Shown one piece after another: positions 46,931 through 54,866 of a stretch of DNA of 64,000 bases (within the stretch, counting starts at the first letter, position 1; every line of letters begins with the position of its first letter). Made by a program: the position numbers and the translations under genes. The stretch comes from Comamonadaceae bacterium. Lineage in GTDB: Bacteria; Pseudomonadota; Gammaproteobacteria; Burkholderiales; Burkholderiaceae_C. Location: assembly GCA_947375135.1 (NCBI GenBank), contig CANCER010000022.1, forward strand, positions 1-64,000. Reading direction: 5' to 3'. The notes below the pieces were generated by a model. The model was given only the letters and a program-made list of their open reading frames with translations, did not search any database and was not told the origin of the DNA.

Positions 46931-47551
46931 CTAGCCCCTGTGGGCCAACAAGGTTGCCAGCTCGGCGGAGGACCGTACTGCCAGCTTGGCATAGACCCGG
47001 GCGCGGTACACCTCCACGGTGCGCATGGAGACATTCATCTCGTCGGCAATCACCTTGTTGAGTTTGCCGGCCGCGACCCGGTGCATCACGTCCTGCTCGC
47101 GCGGTGTCAGCGCCGCCAGCAGGGCGCCGCGCGAATCGCCCTCCGATCGCTTCTGCTGCTGCTCGGCGTCGGAGGCCAGGGCGTCGCGCACCCGCTCCAC
47201 GAGGGCCGCATCGCCAAACGGTTTTTCCACAAAATCGAAGGCACCCTTCTTCAAGGCCGCCACGGCCATGCGGATGTCGCCATGCCCGGTGAGAAAGATC
47301 ACCGGCGTGTTGACACCCCGCGCCACCAGTTCGTCATAGACCTGCAGACCGGACAGAGGCTCCATGCGTACGTCCAGCAGGATGCAGCCGCGCACGCCCG
47401 AGCCCGCATCCAGGCGCTGCAGCAGCGGCACGCCGCCGTCATAACTGCACACCGCCAGACCGTGTGAGGCCAGCAGGAAGGCCAACGCGGCGCGTACCGG
47501 CGCCTCGTCATCCACCAGATGCACAGCGGCTTGGTCGGACGTCGCCTTCAT
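46931..47551 (-). CDS. dctR: FixJ-type response regulator (DctR-like)
   Basis: This 206-residue two-component regulator has a receiver domain with the acidic pair HLVDDE, phospho-acceptor Asp60 (CILLDVRM), VIFLTGHGD and FVEKPF. A LuxR-type helix-turn-helix follows (LTPREQDVMHRVAAGKLNKV, IADEMNVSMRTVEVYR). It overlaps the sensor gene by 4 bases. The pair divergently faces the TRAP transporter genes, and the DctR name is given by that context and FixJ similarity. Confidence 0.92.
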   Translation of the reverse strand: MKATSDQAAVHLVDDEAPVRAALAFLLASHGLAVCSYDGGVPLLQRLDAGSGVRGCILLDVRMEPLSGLQVYDELVARGVNTPVIFLTGHGDIRMAVAALKKGAFDFVEKPFGDAALVERVRDALASDAEQQQKRSEGDSRGALLAALTPREQDVMHRVAAGKLNKVIADEMNVSMRTVEVYRARVYAKLAVRSSAELATLLAHRG

Positions 47552-49551
47552 AGTTCCATTTCCAGGTTGGCACGCGCGTCTTCATCGGCCAGACTGGCCT
47601 CGTGCGATGCGTGCAGTGCGGTATCGAACACCGGCAGGGTGAAGGAAAAACGCGCGCCCCGCAAGCTGCTGCTGCCTGCATCCATGCCGCCGTGGTGCAC
47701 CTCGATGATGGAGCGGCAAATCGCCAGACCCATGCCCATGCCGTCGGATTTGGTGGAATAAAAAGGCGCACTCAAAGCTTCCACCGTGCGCCCCTCCAGA
47801 CCGGGACCGGTGTCTTCCACATCCATGCGTACGAAGCGCTCCCCGTCGGGCTGCGCCGTGACGCGGATGCGGCCACCCGCAGTGCTCTGGTCGGGCGCGC
47901 TGCCGACCATGGCGTCCACCGCATTGCGAATCAGGTTGATCAGCACCTGCTCCATCAAAATGGGGTCGGCAAATACCGGCGGCAAGGCCGGTGCCAGCGC
48001 CCAATCGATCTGCACCCGGGCGGCGCGCAAATCGCGCTGCAGCAAGGCGGCCGCGCGGTGTGCCACGGCGCCCAGGCCGCAGGCCTCGCGTTGGGGCGCA
48101 CGGCGCGTCAGAAACTCGCGGATGCGGCGCACAATGCGTCCGGCCTCGGCCGCCTGCTCCCCCTGCTGTGACAGCGCATGCAGCACGGCCTGGTTGTCAT
48201 AGCCGGCGTCCAGCAGCATGCGCTGCAGGCCGGCGTTGTAACCCATGATCACGGTCAGCGGCTGGTTCAGCTGGTGCGCCAGCGAGGATGCCACCTCGCC
48301 CAAGGTCGTCAGGCGCGCCTGGTGGGCCATGGCCTCGGCCTGGTGGCGTTCGCGCTCTTCCAGTTGTTTGCGCGCGGTGATGTCGATGATGGAGCCCATC
48401 CAGCCGGTCTGCCGGCCCTGCGCGTCGATCAATGGAGACTCGAACACCATCACGTTCAGGCGCCTTCCGTCCTGGTGGCACCAGAGCGCCTCGTAGCCAT
48501 CGCGGGGGGCCTTGCCCTCCAGATTGCGCTTGTTGCGCAACATCACTTCGTTCAGTGCATCGGGTGGCCAGTAGGGCATGGGCGGTTGCAGTCCCACCAA
48601 CTGGTCGGCGGGCAGACCCACCATATGGCAGAAGGTACGGTTCACATACAGGATGCGGCCCTCGGCATCGCGTGCGCGCAGACCGACCAGGGCCGAGTCT
48701 TCCATCGCCTGGCGCCAGGCAGCCTCGGTCCGCCAGGCATTCTCGGCGCGGGAGATGCGGGCCACCTGGCGGCGCAACAGCAACGTGGCAGCCAGCATGA
48801 GGCCCAGAAAACCGGCAATCAACACCAGAGGCAAGGTGCGCCAGAAAGGCGGCGGAACTTCACGCAGACTCAACGCCAGAAAAGCACCCGGCATATTGCT
48901 GCCAACCAACACCATATAGCTCTCCCGCCCCCGGGATTCGGAACGCGGCGGGGTCTGGTCCAGGGAGGCAATGACCTCCTCATTGGAGTCAATCAGTTGC
49001 ACATCGTATTTGCGGGTCAGCCACCAGGGTATGCCACGGCGCAGCAGCAGTGCAGGCGAGTAGCGCAGCACCAGCCTTTGTGTGCCTGCAGCCTGCGTCA
49101 GATGGGCTGACAGGCCGGGCACATCGGCCCGTTCACCGGTTCCGTCCTGGCCGGGAATGGCGGATTCCGGCACATGGGCAATGATGCGGTTGTTGGCGTC
49201 CAGCCAGGTCAGGCTCAACCACAAACCGCGCAGGCCCTCCACGACCTGGGGGCTGGCCGACAGGCCGGCGGAGGTCGGCGCCAGCGCAGGCAGTTGTTGG
49301 GCCAGGTCGCGCAGGTGCGCCATTTCCACGCCCAACCGGTCGCGCAATTGCGCTTCGCTGCTCAGCGCATCGGCAATCAGGGTAGCCCGCCGGTCTTCAC
49401 GTTCGGCGCGGTCGGCGCGGTAGGCCCACGCCATCACACCGGCCACAAACACCAGCGCGGCCAGCAGCGGCAGTAACCAAAGCGTGCGCCGCAGCCGTGC
49501 CCAGCGGGGGCTGCTGGCGCTTTCCAGCGCAGTGATTTGGGTGGCGAGCAT
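47548..49551 (-). CDS. dctS: Sensor histidine kinase (DctS-like)
   Basis: This 667-residue membrane kinase has TM1 at about 22-44 and a periplasmic sensor domain at about 45-235. TM2 spans about 238-260 and a PAS domain spans about 277-395, with the PAC-like end GWMGSIIDITARKQLEER. The H-box EVASSLAHQLNQPL carries His426. The ATPase motifs LINLIRNAVDAM, VEDTGPGLEG and GMGMGLAI follow. The layout equals DctS of the Rhodobacter dicarboxylate system. It overlaps dctR and is divergent from dctPQM. Confidence 0.92.
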   Translation of the reverse strand: MLATQITALESASSPRWARLRRTLWLLPLLAALVFVAGVMAWAYRADRAEREDRRATLIADALSSEAQLRDRLGVEMAHLRDLAQQLPALAPTSAGLSASPQVVEGLRGLWLSLTWLDANNRIIAHVPESAIPGQDGTGERADVPGLSAHLTQAAGTQRLVLRYSPALLLRRGIPWWLTRKYDVQLIDSNEEVIASLDQTPPRSESRGRESYMVLVGSNMPGAFLALSLREVPPPFWRTLPLVLIAGFLGLMLAATLLLRRQVARISRAENAWRTEAAWRQAMEDSALVGLRARDAEGRILYVNRTFCHMVGLPADQLVGLQPPMPYWPPDALNEVMLRNKRNLEGKAPRDGYEALWCHQDGRRLNVMVFESPLIDAQGRQTGWMGSIIDITARKQLEERERHQAEAMAHQARLTTLGEVASSLAHQLNQPLTVIMGYNAGLQRMLLDAGYDNQAVLHALSQQGEQAAEAGRIVRRIREFLTRRAPQREACGLGAVAHRAAALLQRDLRAARVQIDWALAPALPPVFADPILMEQVLINLIRNAVDAMVGSAPDQSTAGGRIRVTAQPDGERFVRMDVEDTGPGLEGRTVEALSAPFYSTKSDGMGMGLAICRSIIEVHHGGMDAGSSSLRGARFSFTLPVFDTALHASHEASLADEDARANLEMEL

Positions 49552-49607
49552 GGCTGCAGTCTAGCTTCGGGGCCGCTCCCGCAGCACATCCGCCGCAAAA
49601 CCCACCG

Positions 49608-49659
49608 GGGTTAACCCGATGTTTGCGCCCAAAGGCGCCCCCCATGTGGAAAACCACAA
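49608..49659. promoter_or_regulatory. Cluster of three palindromes between dctS and dctP
   Basis: Three inverted repeats lie within 52 bases of the 168-base divergent gap: GGGTTAACCC (49608-49617, perfect), GCGCC-CAAA-GGCGC (49626-49639) and TGTGG-AAAA-CCACA (49646-49659). They lie 61 bases or more upstream of the dctP start and more than 50 bases from the sensor gene start, which suits regulator binding sites. The FixJ-type DctR is a candidate binder. This is inferred from position and symmetry only. Confidence 0.45.
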
Positions 49660-49719
49660 TGGCAGTTTGGAGGCCGGTACAGCAAACTCGTTGCACTTAA
49701 ACCCATTATGGAGATACGC

Positions 49720-50739
49720 ATGCAAAACTTTACCCGCCGCACCCTGGTTCAGGCCGCCGTCGTGGCCGCAACCGCCTTCAGCGCCGTGGCTGCCATGGCG
49801 CAGGCTCCTATCGTCATCAAATTCAGCCACGTGGTGGCGCCTGACACGCCCAAGGGCAAGGGAGCCCAGCGTTTCAAGGAACTCGCCGAGCAGCGCTCGG
49901 GAGGCCGCGTGAAGGTCGAGCTCTACCCCAACAGCCAGTTGTACAAGGACAAGGAAGAGCTCGAAGCGCTGCAACTCGGCTCGGTGCAAATGCTGGCCCC
50001 CTCGCTGGCCAAGTTCGGCCCGCTGGGCGTGAAGGACTTTGAGGTGTTTGACCTGCCCTTCCTGTTCAAGGACAGCGCAGCCTTCCGTGGCATTACCGAA
50101 GGCCCGTTGGGGGTCGACCTTTTCAAGAAGCTGGAGTCCAAAGGCATCACCGGCCTGGCCTATTGGGACAACGGTTTTCACATCATGAGCGCCAACAAGC
50201 CGCTGCATACCGTGGCCGACTTCAAGGGCATGAAGATGCGTATCCAGAGCTCCAAGGTGCTGGACGCACAAATGCGGGCACTGGGCGCCCTTCCGCAGGT
50301 GATGGCCTTCTCGGAGCTGTACCAGGCGTTGCAAAGCGGCGTGGTGGATGGCACGGAGGGTGTGCCTTCGAACTTCTACACGCAAAAAGTGTTTGAGGTG
50401 CAAAAGCACATGACCCTGTCCAACCACGGCCACCTGGCCTATGCTGTGATCGTCAACAAGCCGTTCTGGGACGGCCTGCCTGCGGACATCCGCACCACGC
50501 TGACCGGCGCCATCAAGGACGCCACCACCTACGCCAACGCCATTGCCGCCACCGAAAACGAAATAGCCCTGGACAAAATCAAGGCCAGCGGCAAGACCAC
50601 CATCTACACACCAACGGCCGCTGAACTGGCGGAGTGGAAGAAGGCTTTGATGCCGGTGCACAAGGAAATGGAATCACGCGTGGGCAAGGGCACGATCGAG
50701 GCGGCCTACAAGGCCACCGGCTTTGTACCGGTCAAGTAA
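49720..50739 (+). CDS. dctP: TRAP transporter solute-binding protein DctP
   Basis: This 339-residue periplasmic receptor has a signal peptide that carries a twin arginine (NFTRRTLVQAAVVAATAFSA) and ends at AMAQ. The mature protein is of the DctP family (IVIKFSHVVAPDTPKGKGAQ, then VGLDLPFLF-like VFDLPFLFKDS). Its central strand includes KMRIQSSKVLDAQMRALGA with the substrate arginine position. ATG 49720 has GGAG six bases upstream. An earlier ATG at 49708 overlaps that site and is less likely. The C4-dicarboxylate assignment relies on family and on the adjacent DctSR. Confidence 0.93.
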   Translation: MQNFTRRTLVQAAVVAATAFSAVAAMAQAPIVIKFSHVVAPDTPKGKGAQRFKELAEQRSGGRVKVELYPNSQLYKDKEELEALQLGSVQMLAPSLAKFGPLGVKDFEVFDLPFLFKDSAAFRGITEGPLGVDLFKKLESKGITGLAYWDNGFHIMSANKPLHTVADFKGMKMRIQSSKVLDAQMRALGALPQVMAFSELYQALQSGVVDGTEGVPSNFYTQKVFEVQKHMTLSNHGHLAYAVIVNKPFWDGLPADIRTTLTGAIKDATTYANAIAATENEIALDKIKASGKTTIYTPTAAELAEWKKALMPVHKEMESRVGKGTIEAAYKATGFVPVK

Positions 50740-50766
50740 GCGCGTCACTTTGTTACGGAAATTTGC

Positions 50767-51351
50767 GTGATCAACCGCCTCTTGAACCACCTGGAGGAAT
50801 GGCTGATCGCCTTCCTCATCGGTGCCGCCACCATCGTCATCTTTCTGGCCGTGGCGCACCGCTTTCTGTCCGGCGTGCCTTACATCCAGGACTACACCGT
50901 CCGTATGGACGTGAGTTGGGCGCAGGAACTCTGCATCTTCATGTTTGTCTGGATGGCCAAGTTCGGCGCCGCCTACGGCGTGCGCACCGGCATCCACGTC
51001 GGCGTGGATGTCATCATCCGCAAGCTCACCGGAAAGCCGCAGCGCATGCTGGTGCTGTTCGGCCTGCTGGCTGGCGCGCTGTTCACAGGCACCGTGGCCA
51101 CGCTGGGGGCCAACTTCGTCTGGCACATAGGCCACACCGACCAGACCTCGGCCGACCTGGAAGTGCCGATGTGGATCGTCTACCTGTGCGTGCCGCTGGG
51201 CTCCTCGCTGATGTGCTACCGCTTTTTGCAGGTGGCCTGGACTTTCGCCCACGGTGGCGAACTGCCGCACCACGACCATACCCATGTGGAGGGCATTGAG
51301 GACGACGCCGCCGACGCCCTGCTGGCCACGGCCAAGGGAGCCAAGCCATGA
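50767..51351 (+). CDS. dctQ: TRAP transporter small permease DctQ
   Basis: This 194-residue membrane protein has four hydrophobic segments, the small TRAP permease subunit. Conserved residues include WAQELCIFMFVWMAKFGAAY and GIHVGVDVIIRKL. It starts at a GTG at 50767 and its stop overlaps the dctM start (ATGA at 51348-51351). It joins the large permease to form the membrane complex that takes substrate from DctP. Confidence 0.92.
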   Translation: MINRLLNHLEEWLIAFLIGAATIVIFLAVAHRFLSGVPYIQDYTVRMDVSWAQELCIFMFVWMAKFGAAYGVRTGIHVGVDVIIRKLTGKPQRMLVLFGLLAGALFTGTVATLGANFVWHIGHTDQTSADLEVPMWIVYLCVPLGSSLMCYRFLQVAWTFAHGGELPHHDHTHVEGIEDDAADALLATAKGAKP

Positions 51352-52634
51352 ACGCAGGCATCATTTTTGTACTGCTGATTGTGCTCATGCTCACCGGCAT
51401 GCCCATCAGTATTTCGCTCGGCCTGACGGTACTGACATTCCTGTTCACCATGACGGATGTGCCGGTGCAGTCGGTGGCGCTCAAGCTGTTCACCGGCATT
51501 GAGAAGTTCGAGATCATGGCGATTCCGTTCTTCATTCTGGCGGGCAACTTCCTGACGCACGGCGGCGTGGCGCGGCGCATGATTCGCTTTGCCACCAGCA
51601 TGATCGGCCACTGGCATGGCGGCTTGGGCCTGGCCGGTGTGATGGCCTGTGCGTTGTTCGCGGCGGTGTCGGGCTCCTCGCCCGCCACCGTGGTGGCCAT
51701 CGGCTCGGTGATCCTGCCGGCGATGGTGAAGCAGGGATTTCCCAACAAGTTCGGCGCCGGCATTCTGACCACGTCCGGCTCGCTGGGCATCCTGATTCCG
51801 CCTTCGATTGCCATGGTGATGTTCTCCGTCTCCACCAATGTATCGGTGGGTGCCATGTTCATCGCCGGCATCGTGCCGGGCATCGCGCTGGCGATTGCAC
51901 TGGGTACCACCACCTGGTACATCGCACGCAAAAACGACTACCCGCGCATGCCCAAGGCAAGCTGGGCCGAACGCTTGGTGGCTTTCAAAGAAAGCGTCTG
52001 GGGACTGCTGCTGATCGTGGTGGTGATGGGCGGCATTTACAGCGGCGTATTCACCCCGACAGAAGCTGCGGCCATGGCCGCGGTGTATGCCTTCATCGTG
52101 GCGGTGTTTGTCTACAAGGACATGTCGCTCAAGCAAATCCCCAAGGTGTTGCTGGACTCTGCCAGCATGAGCGCCATGCTGCTGTACATCATCACCAACG
52201 CGGTGCTGTTCAGCTTCCTGATGACCAGCGAGAACATCCCACAGGCCATGGCCGACTGGATGATCAACCAGGGCTTCGGACCGGTGGCCTTTTTGCTGGT
52301 GGTGAACATTTTGCTGCTGCTGGCGGGTAACGTCATGGAGCCCAGCTCCATCATCCTGATCCTGGCGCCCATCCTGTTCCCGGTGGCGATCAAACTGGGC
52401 ATCAACCCGATCCACTTCGGTATCCTGATTGTGGTGAACATGGAGGTGGGCATGTGCCACCCGCCGGTGGGGCTGAACCTGTATGTGGCGTCCGGCATTA
52501 CCAAGATGGGCATCAGCGAGCTCACCATGGCCGTCATGCCCTGGTTGCTCACCATGCTGGCCTTCCTGATGGTCGTCACCTACTGGCCGGGTCTGACGCT
52601 GTGGCTGCCGCGCCTCCTGGGCATGACGCCGTAA
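51348..52634 (+). CDS. dctM: TRAP transporter large permease DctM
   Basis: This 428-residue permease has about 12 membrane segments and is the catalytic subunit of the TRAP transporter. It runs on a sodium or proton gradient. The stretches IPFFILAGNFLTHGGVARRM, ALFAAVSGSSPATVVAIGSV, SLGILIPPSIAMVMF and MEVGMCHPPVGLNLYVASG are signatures of DctM. The ATG overlaps the dctQ stop. The operon ends in a strong terminator. Confidence 0.95.
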   Translation: MNAGIIFVLLIVLMLTGMPISISLGLTVLTFLFTMTDVPVQSVALKLFTGIEKFEIMAIPFFILAGNFLTHGGVARRMIRFATSMIGHWHGGLGLAGVMACALFAAVSGSSPATVVAIGSVILPAMVKQGFPNKFGAGILTTSGSLGILIPPSIAMVMFSVSTNVSVGAMFIAGIVPGIALAIALGTTTWYIARKNDYPRMPKASWAERLVAFKESVWGLLLIVVVMGGIYSGVFTPTEAAAMAAVYAFIVAVFVYKDMSLKQIPKVLLDSASMSAMLLYIITNAVLFSFLMTSENIPQAMADWMINQGFGPVAFLLVVNILLLLAGNVMEPSSIILILAPILFPVAIKLGINPIHFGILIVVNMEVGMCHPPVGLNLYVASGITKMGISELTMAVMPWLLTMLAFLMVVTYWPGLTLWLPRLLGMTP

Positions 52635-52657
52635 CGCGCTTGCGGCGACGCCCACAA

Positions 52658-52691
52658 CCCGCAGCGGCTTCCGGCCCCTGCGGGTTTTTTT
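52658..52691 (+). terminator. Rho-independent terminator after dctM
   Basis: CCCGCAG (52658-52664) pairs with CTGCGGG (52678-52684) and seven T follow (52685-52691). The hairpin lies 24 bases after the dctM stop, closing the dctPQM operon. Confidence 0.88.
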
Positions 52692-52866
52692 ATGGCCACA
52701 AGTCCTCGGCCGGAGTCGGTTGCCAGGATACCGTTTTGATCAGATTCCGATCAAGATTTTTACGGTGATTGCCAGCAAGATCCGCACCGCGTGTGGGAGG
52801 CCGCGCCCTCCACACGATCCGTGCAAAAGCACTGTCTTTCTTTTCCAACTCCTTCGGAGAATCCCT

Positions 52867-53454
52867 ATGAAAAAACTAATAACCGTCTCCGCTATAGCCC
52901 TTGCCGCAGCAGCACCCCATGCGTTTGCACAGTCCGGCAACTTCCAAGGTCTGAGTGCGGGCGTGGGCGTGAACGTGGCGGACACCACGTCGGAAGCCGA
53001 ACTCCCGGGTGTTTCGTACAAAGGCACCGACACCGACTCCAATTTCTCGCTGCAAATGCAGTACAACGTCGCCCTGAGCGAGGCGTTTTTACTGGGCCTT
53101 GGTGCCAACGTAGGCTTTGGGGAATTGAAGGCGGGCAAGCTGGGATCGGCGGGGCAGGTCAAGGTGAAGGACACGTATTCCCTGTATGTGGCGCCTGGCT
53201 TTGCCTTTAACAGCACCTGGCTGGGCTATGCCAAGCTCGCCTACCTGTATGCCAACACGAATTCGAACAATGGTGGCAACGTCAAATTTGACAATGGCTA
53301 CGGATATGGCATTGGCGTGCAAGCCATGTTTACCAAACACTGGTTTGGCCAAGCCGAATACATGACCAACCAGTACAACAACAAGTCCTCACTCAACGAG
53401 ACCGACAAGCTCAAGAGCTCCGTGTATTCACTCACGGCAGGCTACAAGTTCTAA
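52867..53454 (+). CDS. Small outer-membrane beta-barrel protein
   Basis: The 195-residue precursor has a clean Sec signal (MKKLITVSAIALAAAAPHAF, cleaved near AFA-Q). The mature protein alternates hydrophobic residues in strands such as FSLQMQYNVALSEAFLLGLG and YSLYVAPGFAFNSTWLGYAK. It ends in aromatic YKF, the typical outer-membrane signature. It resembles the Opa/OmpX/OmpW-size eight-strand porin-like families without a clear assignment. A CGGAGAATC ribosome site precedes the ATG. It lies between two terminators and is monocistronic. Confidence 0.85.
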   Translation: MKKLITVSAIALAAAAPHAFAQSGNFQGLSAGVGVNVADTTSEAELPGVSYKGTDTDSNFSLQMQYNVALSEAFLLGLGANVGFGELKAGKLGSAGQVKVKDTYSLYVAPGFAFNSTWLGYAKLAYLYANTNSNNGGNVKFDNGYGYGIGVQAMFTKHWFGQAEYMTNQYNNKSSLNETDKLKSSVYSLTAGYKF

Positions 53455-53473
53455 GCCCCAGCCCACCGGCCAC

Positions 53474-53501
53474 AAAAAACCCACCTTCCGGTGGGTTTTT
53501 T
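53474..53501. terminator. Bidirectional terminator between the OMP gene and the SEC-C gene
   Basis: CCCACC (53480-53485) and GGTGGG (53490-53495) form a stem with loop TTCC. Six A precede and six T follow it, so it can end transcripts from both the plus-strand outer-membrane protein gene and the convergent minus-strand gene. Confidence 0.85.
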
Positions 53502-53519
53502 GCTTTTTGCAAAGGGTGC

Positions 53520-54347
53520 TTAAGCCCCGTGGCACTTCTTGTATTTTTTGCCGCTGCCGCAAAAGCAAACCTCGTTGCGCCCGGGTACCGCCGCTTTTTG
53601 CAGCGTTTCCACGCGCGGTCCGATATTGCGCCAGAGTTCGCGCAGGTCGTAGACCGCCCACACGGCATCGGCAAAGGCATTGAAGCGGTTTACGCTGACG
53701 GTGGGCACGCCTTCGTCATCAAACACGGAGAGCGTGGGCTCGTCTTCGTCGTCTTCGGTCAGGGCCACCATGCGCTGCAAGGCGGTGTCCAGCCACTTGC
53801 GGCCTTCCTTGTCGCGCGGTGGTTGCCACTCGTCCGGCCAGTTTTCCACCGCGTACATAAAGCCCACAGCCCAGACTTGGGCAAAAGAGGGCAGCACTTC
53901 GCCCGCCATCTCGGCGCGCTCCGCCTCGGGCAAGGCGGCAACCGCACCGCGCACGTCCATCACCTCGGGGTGAAAAGCGCGCTCGTCATCCAGGCTTTCG
54001 ACCTCGGCGGCCAGACCCTGCTCAATATCCGTCCAGCGGCGCTGCCAGAGTTCCAGAAAGCGCGCGGCCTGTGCGGCGTCGGCAAAAGAACCCTGGTCTG
54101 CAGCATCGCCTTCAGCCTCGCCCATGTCCAGCAGCACGGGCAGGTATTCGGCCTGTGGAATAGCACGCCGGCAGACGATGAGTGCGGCCATGAAGCCTTC
54201 GCAAAATTCCCATTGCGGGGTTTCTTCGAAACGTTGGCGCAGGTCGTCCAGGATGGTGTCGATCTCATCGAACTCTTCCGGTGTCAAGGGGACGACCCGG
54301 ACAGGATCAATCGATGTGGGTTGCGGGGGTGAGGTATTGGAAGTCAT
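53520..54347 (-). CDS. UPF0149/YecA-family protein with C-terminal SEC-C zinc motif
   Basis: This 275-residue protein has an N-terminal UPF0149 (YgfB/YecA) all-helical domain, about residues 15-190. An acidic stretch (ALTEDDEDEPTLSVFDDEG) follows. The end is a SEC-C motif CFCGSGKKYKKCHGA, with the CxC...CH zinc ligands found at the end of SecA. Proteins of this type are thought to interact with the ribosome or SecA system, but the role here is unknown. A bidirectional terminator lies just past its stop. Confidence 0.87.
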   Translation of the reverse strand: MTSNTSPPQPTSIDPVRVVPLTPEEFDEIDTILDDLRQRFEETPQWEFCEGFMAALIVCRRAIPQAEYLPVLLDMGEAEGDAADQGSFADAAQAARFLELWQRRWTDIEQGLAAEVESLDDERAFHPEVMDVRGAVAALPEAERAEMAGEVLPSFAQVWAVGFMYAVENWPDEWQPPRDKEGRKWLDTALQRMVALTEDDEDEPTLSVFDDEGVPTVSVNRFNAFADAVWAVYDLRELWRNIGPRVETLQKAAVPGRNEVCFCGSGKKYKKCHGA

Positions 54348-54401
54348 GGGCTGGGCAAAACAGGTAGTGGCCCCTATTGTCGCCTTGTGGCAACGCGGGT
54401 T

Positions 54402-54866
54402 TTAAAGGGTGGTGGGAGATGCCGGTGACGATGGCAGACTGAGCGCTGCAAACGTTTTGGCCGTCTGCACGCCAAAGGGGCGCAGACGCTTGGCCATGCT
54501 GAGCAGCGCCTTGTCCTTGCTCAGCAACAGGGTCTGGTGGGCGGCGGCCAGGTCCATGAATTTCTGGTCATCCGGGTCCTTGCAGGTCAGTCTGACCTTG
54601 GGTGCCACGTCCAGGATTTGCACCAGGGCATCAAAGCGGTCCAGCACATCCTGCGCTGTCACCTGGTAATACACCATGCGCGGCACGATGTGGGTGTAGG
54701 CCAGCACGCGCTCCAGTTCGTCACGCATCACCTGCGTGGCGATCCAGCGCAGGGACTTGGATTCCAGCGCCGCGTGCAAGGCAGGTGTAGCCGGGTCGGC
54801 AAAGATGAACAGGTCCAGCACGATGTTGGTATCCAACACGATGCGGGGTACCGGCGACAACGCCAT
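54402..54866 (-). CDS. PIN-domain protein (putative VapC/COG1569-type RNase)
   Basis: This 154-residue PIN fold protein begins with the metal-binding strand IVLDTNIVLDLFIF (first Asp). It has a conserved DELERVLAY acidic helix and CKDPDDQKFMDLAAAH, with the later acidic cluster. It resembles the PIN family often annotated as a toxin component. No antitoxin-like gene lies beside it. The ATG shares bases with the stop of the methyltransferase (TGATG at 54864-54868), so it is translationally coupled to that RNA-modifying enzyme. Confidence 0.85.
   Translation of the reverse strand: MALSPVPRIVLDTNIVLDLFIFADPATPALHAALESKSLRWIATQVMRDELERVLAYTHIVPRMVYYQVTAQDVLDRFDALVQILDVAPKVRLTCKDPDDQKFMDLAAAHQTLLLSKDKALLSMAKRLRPFGVQTAKTFAALSLPSSPASPTTL

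Noticed and set aside
49552..49719. Sigma-54 promoter before dctP
   Set aside because: No TGGCAC-N5-TTGC-like pair was found in the gap, and the regulator is FixJ-type rather than an enhancer-binding ATPase.
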